From assembly GCF_051278035.1 (NCBI RefSeq), contig NZ_JBNMNU010000015.1, positions 1 through 37,556 on the forward strand: a stretch of DNA of 37,556 nucleotides. Direction: 5' to 3'. The stretch comes from Clostridium_AD sp051278035 (GTDB lineage: Bacteria > Bacillota > Clostridia > Clostridiales > Clostridiaceae). Positions 16,744 through 24,197 of this stretch are shown in pieces. A model generated the notes under the pieces. That model was not told the DNA's origin, did not search any database, and worked only from the letters and a program-made list of their open reading frames with translations. A program made the translations under genes and the position numbers. The stretch's first letter is position 1. Every line of letters begins with the position of its first letter.

Positions 16744-17919
16744 TCACTGAACCGCTCCAACTCTTCTTATTTTAGTATCAACGGTTACATTAACTGTTGC
16801 ATTTTTATATTTTTCATCCCATCCACCTTCTATTTTGTTCCAAAGTGAAGGTTTAAACTTTTCAATATGTTCACGTATACCAAAGGGATCTATCTCAAAT
16901 TCAGTTTTAGATATTTCCATTATTTTCTTACATTCTACAGAAATTGACTTATTAAATATACCTTGAAGCTTCTCCAATTCATCCTTTTGAAGTGTTTTTT
17001 TACCTACATAGTATCCACCCAACTGACCTTCGAAGTTTAAATCTACATTAATTACTAACTTATCCCCCTCTTCCTCTACTGTCAGTATTCTTTTACACCC
17101 ATCTATTAAATAATCAACTGGATGTCCGTCCATATAAATAACCTTTTTACCAGCATTAAATTTACCACTCAAGAGCTGAATATCCATTAATTCTAACGGA
17201 TTAAAATATCCTTTTAATTCATAATCTTTAATTATAGCAGCCCCTGTTAAAATCAATTCATTCTTTTCCTTATCTAAATTTATTCTTGGTAATAACACAT
17301 TCCCATTCTCACTTAAAAGAATAAGGAATTCATTTAAATCTATGCTCATAATCCTAGAATTCTTCTTACTATTAGCCATTAGTCCGGAAATATAATTTTG
17401 GGCACTTTTTTCTATAATTGGTTTGAATTTTACATAGTCTTCAGCTATGCCTTCTGCGACTACTATATCCATCATCCTACTTATATCAGGATTTCTCTGG
17501 AAATAATCTACTATTTCTTTAATTGTTTCTTTATATTCCAATATATTGCTACTTAATATCAGTAGCTTAACATGCCCCATGTATATATCTCTGCTGCTTT
17601 TAGCCATAGCTTCCGACGCAGTATCCTCCATAGAGTAGCCTTGCGTATTAATAAATTTTTCCTGTGCACTTCCACCTTTATCCGGACCTAGCATGCTCAT
17701 ATCTGGGAACCCATAGGTTACATTGATTTTATTAATTTTGCCCTCTGCAAAGGGCTCTTCTGGATTGATCTTTTTTAACTCCTCCTCTTTATCAATATCC
17801 TCACCTGTGTCAATCGCTATAGTGGATATGAAATTAAGCCTATCTATTTCTATTTTATCCCAACATCCAACCAGTAGTATACAACTGAGGACAACTGGCA
17901 AAATCTTTTTAAATATCAT
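16744..17919 (-). CDS. Ger(x)C family spore germination lipoprotein (receptor C subunit)
   Basis: C subunit of a GerA/GerK-type nutrient receptor at the spore inner membrane. From ATG 17919 it has 391 residues: a lipoprotein signal (IFKKILPVVLSCILLVGC, lipobox LVGC) followed by the Ger(x)C domain (DRLNFISTIAIDTGE, RDIYMGHVKLLILS, PRINLDKEKNELILTGAAI). A longer reading frame begins 23 codons upstream but would add residues before the signal peptide. A GTG two codons earlier, four bases from GGAGG, is an alternative start. The ATG overlaps the end of the B-subunit gene by 11 bases. Confidence 0.93.
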   Translation of the reverse strand: MIFKKILPVVLSCILLVGCWDKIEIDRLNFISTIAIDTGEDIDKEEELKKINPEEPFAEGKINKINVTYGFPDMSMLGPDKGGSAQEKFINTQGYSMEDTASEAMAKSSRDIYMGHVKLLILSSNILEYKETIKEIVDYFQRNPDISRMMDIVVAEGIAEDYVKFKPIIEKSAQNYISGLMANSKKNSRIMSIDLNEFLILLSENGNVLLPRINLDKEKNELILTGAAIIKDYELKGYFNPLELMDIQLLSGKFNAGKKVIYMDGHPVDYLIDGCKRILTVEEEGDKLVINVDLNFEGQLGGYYVGKKTLQKDELEKLQGIFNKSISVECKKIMEISKTEFEIDPFGIREHIEKFKPSLWNKIEGGWDEKYKNATVNVTVDTKIRRVGAVQ

Positions 17920-19018
17920 CCGCACATTTCCTCCTCTCTTTAACTTTACCCACAAGTAATATAAGTATTGGTAAAATAACAAAAACAAATATAGCCGTTA
18001 ATAGAACTACAGGCGTATTAAATTGTATACTGTAAAGTTCTGCTATATTTTGCGGATATAATGCAACAACATAAACAATGGGCATTATTAAAAGCGAGGA
18101 TAATTTAATATCTTTTAGTTTAAATACAGTTTTTGTAATTTCAGCAGAAAAGAAATAAATATTAACAAAGGTAGTGAAATAAAAGAATATCCAAAATGCC
18201 ATTACTACGCCTTCCCAACGTTCTATAAATGTTCCTGGTATATCTAAAGTTCTTATCATAGAGATAGTTGGCCATAATAAAATCCTACTCTGTTCTTTAG
18301 AAAATACTGCTAAAACAAGTATCATTACAATCAAATAAAATATTGTTATAAACATAATACTCTTTTTTAACACCCTTGGTGAATTCTTCTTACTCTTAAC
18401 ATAAGGAAGAATGAGATATGCTATTTCAATTCCTCCAAAACAGAATAAAATATATCTAGATGCCTTAAAGTAATTAGACGGTTTATTATTAAGTACTGGT
18501 AATAAATTTGTAAAATCAGCATTTACTGCAATAAGTATAAAAACTATAAAAATTGGAATGAACATAATCCAAAATATGATTTCATTAAATTTAACTAAAT
18601 CACCTACTTCCCCCCTAACTAAGTAAGTTGCCGTTAAAATAGTAACTATTAAAATAAATTCTGTCGGAGTCTGCCTTAATAAATGTAGTTTAATAACTTC
18701 GGCAAATTCCCTCATTCCTAGTGAAACAATAAATACACTATAAAGAGCAAACACAATAGCAAATACTCCTCCAATTATCACACCAAAATTATTCTGCAAT
18801 ATATTGGTGAACTGTTCAAAATCATTTTTCTTCAAAACCATGTATATAAGATACAGTAATAAGAAAATTACTATCCCACCTATTAAAGTAACTATCCACG
18901 CATCACTACCTACTTTATCTATTACCTCTCTTGGGCTAGAAAAAATCCCCACTCCCACTATAGCTACCACTATAGTGGCAAATAAACCAAAATCTCCGAT
19001 TATTTCTTTATGCCGCAT
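17909..19018 (-). CDS. GerAB/GerKB-type spore germination permease (receptor B subunit)
   Basis: Ten-helix membrane protein of the endospore germination permease family, thought to bind the germinant. About 369 residues starting MRHKEIIGDFGLFATIVVAIVGVGIFSSPRE, with hydrophobic segments to the C-terminus and the IEIAYLILPYVKSKK motif. The start is uncertain: a GTG at 19033 overlaps the AGGAGGTG ribosome binding site, while the ATG at 19018 is rather far (14 bases) from it. It lies between the A and C subunit genes. Confidence 0.92.
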   Translation of the reverse strand: MRHKEIIGDFGLFATIVVAIVGVGIFSSPREVIDKVGSDAWIVTLIGGIVIFLLLYLIYMVLKKNDFEQFTNILQNNFGVIIGGVFAIVFALYSVFIVSLGMREFAEVIKLHLLRQTPTEFILIVTILTATYLVRGEVGDLVKFNEIIFWIMFIPIFIVFILIAVNADFTNLLPVLNNKPSNYFKASRYILFCFGGIEIAYLILPYVKSKKNSPRVLKKSIMFITIFYLIVMILVLAVFSKEQSRILLWPTISMIRTLDIPGTFIERWEGVVMAFWIFFYFTTFVNIYFFSAEITKTVFKLKDIKLSSLLIMPIVYVVALYPQNIAELYSIQFNTPVVLLTAIFVFVILPILILLVGKVKERRKCADDI

Positions 19019-19057
19019 AATGTTATTCTTCACCTCCTATTACAAACATAAGATAGT

Positions 19058-20518
19058 TTATTTTTGTCTTATCTTATCTCCTGTTTTCATATATTTAGGT
19101 CTTTCTTTTATCTTGGATAAAGGCGCTTTGATATACATATCTTTTAAATCGCTCATATTAGTACTAACCGCTGGTGCTAGATACGGTATTCCAAAACTTT
19201 TCATTCTAACTAGATGAATGAGAATTACAATGAGACCCATCATCATTCCATATAGACCTGCAATTGCAGTTGTAATAATGAGTAGAAATCTCATTAGCCT
19301 AAAAGCTGTAGTAACTTCATAATTCGGGGTTACAAATGTAGTAATAGCAGTAATTGCCACAATAATAATCATAATAGGACTAACTATTCCCGCACTTACC
19401 GCAGATTGACCTATAACAAGCCCTCCTACAATACCAATAGTAGCTCCAATCGGCCTTGGCAGCCTAACCACAGCCTCCATAAGAAGGGCTAAAAATAGCT
19501 CCATAATTATAGCCTCCACAAATGCAGGAAAAGGAACTCCTTCCCTTGAAGCCGCTATAGAATAAGCCAATTTAGTAGGTATTATAGCTGTATGAAATGA
19601 TGTAACCGCTACATAAAGTGCCGGCGCAGTAAGAGAAATTATTATAGAAATCATCCTAATAAACCTAATCATAGATGCATGCATCCACCTTTGGTAATAA
19701 TCATCAGGCGATTGAAATAAATTAGGCAAAGTACACGGAACAATAATCGCAAATGGAGAATTATCCACAAGAAGAGCTACCCTACCCTCGTATAAAGCTG
19801 CCGCTACTACATCAGGTCTCTCAGTACTTTGTATTTGAGGAAAAGGAGAATATTTATTATCCTCTATTAGCTGCTCAATGTAGGCAGAATCAAAAACTGC
19901 ATCAATATTTATTTTATCTATTCTATTTTGAAGTTCGCTAAGCACCGTTTTGTTTACAATATCATCAATGTACATTATAGCCACATCAGTTTTTGATCTA
20001 GTTCCTATTGCTTTAGATTTAACTCTCAGTCTAGTATCTCTAATTCGTCTTCTAACTAAAACAGTATTGAATCTTACAGTTTCCGTAAACCCTTCTCTTG
20101 CTCCTCTGATTACTGTTTCACCAGATGGATCTCCCACCCCTCTGGCCGGCCAAAGCCGCGTCGCAATAACATAGGCACAATTTAATCCGTCAATAAACAT
20201 CAATGTTTCGCCAGAAAGCGCAGCATTAACTCCTTCACTTAATTTTTTTACTTCTCGCATATCACTAACCGCTAGTAATTGGTCTTTTATTTGGTCTACA
20301 TTTTTTATTTCTTTTGAACATAACATTAATGGTTCTAATACATAATCATCTAATAACAGTTTGTCGGCCATTCCATCTATGTAAACTAAAGCCGCATTCC
20401 AATCCCCTACCTTAAAAGTTCTAAAAACAACATCTGAGTTATCCTTTAAAAGTTCTTTTAAATACGTTACATTTTTTTCTACTTCGGACTCAATATTATC
20501 TTCTATTTTTTCTTTCAT
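19058..20518 (-). CDS. GerAA/GerKA-type spore germination protein (receptor A subunit)
   Basis: A subunit of the nutrient receptor in the spore inner membrane. The 486-residue product has a hydrophilic N-terminal domain of about 280 residues, with the conserved block VIRGAREGFTETVRFNTVLVRRRI and the region DVAIMYIDDIVN. A C-terminal membrane domain with about five helices follows, including FPAFVEAIIMELFLALLMEA and RLPRPIGATIGIVGG. ATG 20518 is behind AAGGAAGTG. Gene order A-B-C is that of gerA-type operons; the germinant cannot be read from the sequence. Confidence 0.95.
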   Translation of the reverse strand: MKEKIEDNIESEVEKNVTYLKELLKDNSDVVFRTFKVGDWNAALVYIDGMADKLLLDDYVLEPLMLCSKEIKNVDQIKDQLLAVSDMREVKKLSEGVNAALSGETLMFIDGLNCAYVIATRLWPARGVGDPSGETVIRGAREGFTETVRFNTVLVRRRIRDTRLRVKSKAIGTRSKTDVAIMYIDDIVNKTVLSELQNRIDKINIDAVFDSAYIEQLIEDNKYSPFPQIQSTERPDVVAAALYEGRVALLVDNSPFAIIVPCTLPNLFQSPDDYYQRWMHASMIRFIRMISIIISLTAPALYVAVTSFHTAIIPTKLAYSIAASREGVPFPAFVEAIIMELFLALLMEAVVRLPRPIGATIGIVGGLVIGQSAVSAGIVSPIMIIIVAITAITTFVTPNYEVTTAFRLMRFLLIITTAIAGLYGMMMGLIVILIHLVRMKSFGIPYLAPAVSTNMSDLKDMYIKAPLSKIKERPKYMKTGDKIRQK

Positions 20519-20572
20519 AATGATTCACTTCCTTACATATTATATGTGTGCTATGGCTTTACCATTTCATGT

Positions 20573-20767
20573 TTATTTAAACATCCACCTAAGTATAAAT
20601 AGAATAATAGATGTTGTAATTACAAGCCATCCTAAAAATGTTGCTTTCTTACTAGTACTATCCATGTGAGATTTTTTAAAGCTCCTTGCATCTACAGTAA
20701 GTACAACTGTACCTTGAATCAACATCATCATTAGAAAATATACGTCAAATAAATCTAATATCTTCAT
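20573..20767 (-). CDS. small two-helix membrane protein (CLC_0170-like)
   Basis: A 64-residue protein with two predicted membrane segments (about residues 8-24, YFLMMMLIQGTVVLTV, and 44-62, FLGWLVITTSIILFIL). A basic segment joins them. GGAGTAAAGTA precedes the ATG. It lies 54 bases upstream of the receptor A subunit gene on the same strand. It resembles the small family catalogued as CLC_0170 in clostridia, which is my recollection rather than a search. Function unknown; position suggests co-expression with the germination receptor. Confidence 0.8.
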   Translation of the reverse strand: MKILDLFDVYFLMMMLIQGTVVLTVDARSFKKSHMDSTSKKATFLGWLVITTSIILFILRWMFK

Positions 20768-20856
20768 TACTTTACTCCTTATTTCAGTATAATTTATAAA
20801 ACATATAACTAGTTTCTACGACACCGATAGAAAATATTCACTAGGCACATGAAAAT

Positions 20857-20901
20857 AAAAAAAAACGTGTAAAAACCAGTCACGGCGTTTTACACGTTTT
20901 T
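20857..20901 (-). terminator. rho-independent terminator after ispE
   Basis: Arms ACGTGTAAAA (20865-20874) and TTTTACACGT (20888-20897). On the minus strand a run of eight or nine T follows. It lies 23 bases past the ispE stop. Confidence 0.92.
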
Positions 20902-20923
20902 ATATATCATTATAAATTTATAG

Positions 20924-21766
20924 CTAAATTGTTCTCGTTATATATACTTCTTTATATTGAGTTTTAAATTTATCATAACATCTTTGAGCCTTTAACATAT
21001 CCTCAAAAAAGGCGAATATTGTTGGTCCACTTCCACTCATCATTGATCCCATGGCACCCATTTTAATCATATCCTCCTTTATTCTTTTGAGAACTGGGTA
21101 TTTTCTTAGAGTAACATTTTCAAGTAAATTTTTCATACCGTTACATACTTCCTGTAATTCTTCCGCTTCCATAGCTTTTATTAAGGCTTCTGTATCTGGA
21201 TGTTTATAAATTCTACTAGTATCTAAATTTTTGTAAACTTCCCTTGTAGATACGCCAAAATTAGGTTTAACCAATACTAAAATATGATTTTTAAAAGGTA
21301 CCAGCGGAGTAATAATTTCTCCTACCCCTTCGCATAATGCAGTTCCACCCGTTATACAAAATGGGACGTCTGCCCCTATTTTTAAACCTAATTCCATAAT
21401 TTCATTGTCAGGTAACTTTACTTCAAACACTTTTCTAAGTGTTTGAAAAACTGATGCTGCATCTGCACTTCCACCTCCCATCCCTGCCGCTACAGGAATG
21501 TTTTTCTTAATATATATGTTTATACCTCCACTTACATTATAAGTATCCATAAAGAGTTTTGAAGCTTTATACATTAAATTCTTCTCATCAATAGGTATGT
21601 AGGGTTTATTGCAACTTATATTAATTCCCCTATTACATTTTTCAAATGAAATAGAATCGTATAAGTCTATGTTTTGCATAATCATTTTTAATAAATGATA
21701 TCCGTCTTCTCTTTTTCCTACTATATCTAAAGATATGTTTATTTTTCCATAAGCTTTTACTAACAT
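20924..21766 (-). CDS. ispE: 4-diphosphocytidyl-2-C-methyl-D-erythritol kinase
   Basis: GHMP kinase of the MEP isoprenoid pathway. The 280-residue product has the GHMP ATP loop PVAAGMGGGSADAASVF (about residues 90-106). It also has the N-terminal AYGKINISLDIVGKREDGYH and the C-terminal MMSGSGPTIFAFF. Length is normal. GGAGGAAAATC precedes ATG 21766. Terminators on both sides (after sipL and after ispE) indicate that it is transcribed alone. Confidence 0.96.
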   Translation of the reverse strand: MLVKAYGKINISLDIVGKREDGYHLLKMIMQNIDLYDSISFEKCNRGINISCNKPYIPIDEKNLMYKASKLFMDTYNVSGGINIYIKKNIPVAAGMGGGSADAASVFQTLRKVFEVKLPDNEIMELGLKIGADVPFCITGGTALCEGVGEIITPLVPFKNHILVLVKPNFGVSTREVYKNLDTSRIYKHPDTEALIKAMEAEELQEVCNGMKNLLENVTLRKYPVLKRIKEDMIKMGAMGSMMSGSGPTIFAFFEDMLKAQRCYDKFKTQYKEVYITRTI

Positions 21767-21900
21767 GATTTTCCTCCAACTCTATATTAAATATCACCAT
21801 AGTGGCACCATCCACTAAAGTAGGTGAAATATTACTAATAAAATTAGTATATTACAACAAATATAATATTGCTACTAATAATTTAAAATAAGACAATAAT

Positions 21901-21934
21901 AAACCCCCATGTGCTATTAACAACATGGGGGTTT
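21901..21934 (-). terminator. hairpin terminator after sipL
   Basis: Arms AAACCCCCATGT (21901-21912) and ACATGGGGGTTT (21923-21934) with a 10-base loop, four bases from the sipL stop. On the minus strand TTTATTATT follows. Confidence 0.85.
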
Positions 21935-21937
21935 GAA

Positions 21938-23500
21938 TTATATAATTACTCTACCTGGTATTATAAGCTTTTGTGAAATTTTTATAACATTAGGGTCATC
22001 TATACCATTCACTCTTGCGATTTCTTGCATTGTAGTATTATATTTTTTAGCAATTTTCCACAAGGTGTCACCAGATTGGATTACATAAATAGTAATACTA
22101 GCTTTTTTAGTAGGTATTTCACCTTCCATCGGGTAAACATCAACCAAAAACTTCTTCTGCATAATATAATTTACTCTTGCATATGCTTTCACTACAGCCC
22201 TAACCGATATATTTCCTGCATCAATATCTGCATTTACATTTTCAAGTGTTACCTTACACATACTGCTCATATTTATCCTAGCACCTAATATCTCAGCACC
22301 ACAAGTAAAAGGAATTTCATCTGATACAGCAGATAGATATTTTTCCTCATCTTCACTTCTGTATAATACCGTTACATTCATTATACCCTCTATTATAACC
22401 TTATCCTCAGTGACCTTTTTATCTGTTACACAAACACTGGCATTGCACATAATTATCTTACTAGGCTTTGCCATGCTATTATTTACCTCTATGTCACCCT
22501 TAACTAAAGTCTCCGTTAATAGTTGCCCTTGCATTACATTAAGATCATAATCTTTTTTATCCATTTCTAAATTAATAGTTGGTGAATATACATCTTCAAT
22601 TATATCCACTTCTTCTTTGTGCATACCTCTAGTACTCGTCTTTATCATAAACTCAACATCTATAATTCTTTTTTCTCCTAAATCATCTTCCTTGATGTCA
22701 AATTCCATAGCATCTACATTGAACTCTGTATAATTTTCCATATTCGGGTTCACACCACTAAATTCTAATTCTTTATTCAACATAACATCATGCTCAATAT
22801 AAATTAATTCTCTGCTGTCTCTGTTCTTATAAATAATGCTTACAGATGCATATGCATTAATTAGAATTTTATCTTCGTAAAGTTTCACTTCTTTCTTATG
22901 GATATTAACATCGCACTTTATAACTTTAGAAATTTCAGGTTTATCCATAGGAATTTTTATATTAGCTTTTCCAATAAGTTCTCCATTAAAATTCCTAGTG
23001 ACCTTATCTATACTAGTAGTATTTTTTAAATATTGAACATCTTTAACTACTTCAACATCTTTAACTATTTGGAAATTAAAATTTTTATATACTTCAGAAT
23101 TTAATCTCAGAATACCTTCTAGGCATATTTTCCTCTCATTAACTATTTTACATTCCATATGTTCTACAAAACACTCAGCATCACAAAGCATTTCAGGCTT
23201 AGCACCCATTATATCTATTGTATTTGAGAATTTGGAACTATACTCAACGTTTTCAACATCAGTTCGTTCTTGATCTTTAGTAATATAAAGTACATTATAT
23301 TTAATCTGCCCCTCTAAGTATACCTTATCTTGAATTATTTCTTTAGAGTTTATAGAAGCTTTAACATCTAGCATAAGGACTTCCCTAACATCTGGATGGG
23401 TATCCGGTATTACATATTCTTCTTTCACTACTGTATCAGCAGTGTTTTCTCCTAATAGTTGTTCATATTCTATATCTTCTCTTATTAAATCTATATCCAT
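21938..23500 (-). CDS. sipL: SipL-like DUF3794 (SPOCS) and LysM domain sporulation protein
   Basis: Functional homologue of the clostridial SipL, which joins SpoIVA to the forespore membrane for coat attachment. From ATG 23500 it has 520 residues: an N-terminal domain (IREDIEYEQLLGENTADTVV), repeated DUF3794 beta domains, and a C-terminal LysM domain over about the last 50 residues (QSGDTLWKIAKKYNTT, PNVIKISQKLIIPG). The start is fixed by AAGGAGGTATAAT; the longer frame begins inside a leader hairpin. The gene is transcribed alone, with an insertion element beginning about 177 bases upstream. Confidence 0.92.
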   Translation of the reverse strand: MDIDLIREDIEYEQLLGENTADTVVKEEYVIPDTHPDVREVLMLDVKASINSKEIIQDKVYLEGQIKYNVLYITKDQERTDVENVEYSSKFSNTIDIMGAKPEMLCDAECFVEHMECKIVNERKICLEGILRLNSEVYKNFNFQIVKDVEVVKDVQYLKNTTSIDKVTRNFNGELIGKANIKIPMDKPEISKVIKCDVNIHKKEVKLYEDKILINAYASVSIIYKNRDSRELIYIEHDVMLNKELEFSGVNPNMENYTEFNVDAMEFDIKEDDLGEKRIIDVEFMIKTSTRGMHKEEVDIIEDVYSPTINLEMDKKDYDLNVMQGQLLTETLVKGDIEVNNSMAKPSKIIMCNASVCVTDKKVTEDKVIIEGIMNVTVLYRSEDEEKYLSAVSDEIPFTCGAEILGARINMSSMCKVTLENVNADIDAGNISVRAVVKAYARVNYIMQKKFLVDVYPMEGEIPTKKASITIYVIQSGDTLWKIAKKYNTTMQEIARVNGIDDPNVIKISQKLIIPGRVII

Positions 23501-23524
23501 ATTATACCTCCTTGTATTTCTATT

Positions 23525-23552
23525 GGTAGATAACAATGGCTTGTTATCTACC
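23525..23552 (-). promoter_or_regulatory. perfect 12-bp hairpin in the sipL leader
   Basis: GGTAGATAACAA (23525-23536) pairs exactly with TTGTTATCTACC (23541-23552) around a four-base loop. It ends about 12 bases upstream of the sipL ribosome binding site and would form at the 5' end of the sipL mRNA. It has no T-run, so a role in mRNA stability or translation is more likely than termination. Confidence 0.55.
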
Positions 23553-23570
23553 TAAAATACCTACTGTTAA

Positions 23571-23600
23571 TATATATAGAAATAGTAAAGAAAATATGAT
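23571..23600 (-). promoter_or_regulatory. possible sigma-E-type promoter for sipL
   Basis: On the minus strand ATCATATT (23600-23593) lies 14 bases before TATATATA (23578-23571). The first matches the sigma-E -35 pattern well; the second matches the -10 only loosely. sipL is a mother-cell gene in Clostridioides, which supports the reading. Confidence 0.35.
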
Positions 23601-23667
23601 ATCCCAAACTTTTATTCGTATTACAATTTTCGTTATAATTCCTTAAAAAGTAATTTATATAAGTCGG

Positions 23668-23676
23668 ATTATATAC
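23668..23676. repeat. left 9-bp target site duplication
   Basis: ATTATATAC directly abuts the left terminal inverted repeat. The identical nine bases abut the right end at 26828-26836. Confidence 0.85.
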
Positions 23677-23699
23677 CAACGGGTTCTCTTTTGAGGTGC
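23677..23699 (+). repeat. left terminal inverted repeat (23 bp)
   Basis: Begins CAACGGGTTC and ends GAGGTGC. All 23 bases are exactly complementary to 26805-26827. Confidence 0.9.
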
Positions 23700-23723
23700 T
23701 TTTAATAAAATAACATACCATTT

Positions 23724-23755
23724 AACGTGCTAATTAACATTATAATTAGCACGTT
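23724..23755 (+). terminator. terminator-like hairpin inside the left end
   Basis: Arms AACGTGCTAATT (23724-23735) and AATTAGCACGTT (23744-23755), loop of eight, followed by ATTTTTATT. Position just inside the left repeat suggests it blocks transcription entering from outside. It could equally be a protein-binding palindrome. Confidence 0.6.
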
Positions 23756-23808
23756 ATTTTTATTGATATAACAAGGTATATTAACACTATTCTTAAAAAA
23801 TACACTAT

Positions 23809-23844
23809 TATTAACATTGTAATTAACATTGTAATTAACATCAA
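23809..23844. repeat. three 12-bp tandem repeats upstream of the first transposon ORF
   Basis: Three adjoining units: TATTAACATTGT, AATTAACATTGT, AATTAACATCAA. The core TTAACAT also recurs in the loop of the hairpin at 23724-23755. Such an array near an end and upstream of the first ORF may be a binding site for the element's own regulator or transposase. Confidence 0.55.
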
Positions 23845-23884
23845 TATTTATTGTTTCATAATTTTATGGAGTGTATATTTAAAC

Positions 23885-23903
23885 TGCTATTTGGTATACT
23901 AAT
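23885..23903 (+). promoter_or_regulatory. left copy of a 19-base internal repeat, contains possible -10 box
   Basis: This stretch begins TGCTATTTGGT and matches 26776-26794 at 16 of 19 bases in the same orientation. TATACT (23895-23900) could be the -10 box of the promoter for the first ORF at 23946, although no good -35 is visible. Confidence 0.4.
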
Positions 23904-23945
23904 AAGAGTGCTAATTAAAATTACATTGTTTAAGGGGGCTAACAA

Positions 23946-24197
23946 ATGAATTTCATTGAACCAAAGAATAGGAATGGTCAAAAGGTAGACTGGGTAGTAT
24001 CTGAACATTCAAGAGCAATTGTTCGATACTATGCTGAATATACTGGATATAGTGAAGAAGAAATTGTAGACATATTTCTAAAAAATATTATTGATGATAG
24101 TAATTTTCTTGATTGGATACATAGCAAAAGGAACAAAAAACGAGTATATACCAAGTTATTTCCAAATCAAAATGTAGAAGATGAACAAAGTGGCTAA
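23946..24197 (+). CDS. small ribbon-helix-helix-like protein of the transposon
   Basis: An 83-residue product behind a strong AAGGGGG ribosome binding site seven bases from the ATG. A predicted strand (KVDWVVSEHS) and two helices (AIVRYYAEYTGY, SEEEIVDIFLKNIIDD) resemble the ribbon-helix-helix fold of small DNA-binding regulators. A basic C-terminal tail (SKRNKKRVYTKLF) follows. The transposase frame begins inside its last codons (17-base overlap), so the two are translationally coupled. It may be a repressor or an accessory to the transposase. The fold call is by eye. Confidence 0.75.
   Translation: MNFIEPKNRNGQKVDWVVSEHSRAIVRYYAEYTGYSEEEIVDIFLKNIIDDSNFLDWIHSKRNKKRVYTKLFPNQNVEDEQSG

Noticed and set aside
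20539..20569. Sigma-G-like promoter before the germination receptor A gene (TGAAAT, 17 bases, CATATAAT on the minus strand)
   Set aside because: The predicted start would fall inside the ribosome binding site of the gene, and both boxes have mismatches.
21796..21827. Hairpin in the ispE leader (TAGTGG/CCACTA) as a riboswitch
   Set aside because: Only six paired bases plus a short outer stem, with no conserved riboswitch core.
23809..23844. The three 12-bp repeats as a CRISPR remnant or replication iterons
   Set aside because: No spacers, too short for CRISPR; no replication protein gene is present, so replication iterons are not supported.
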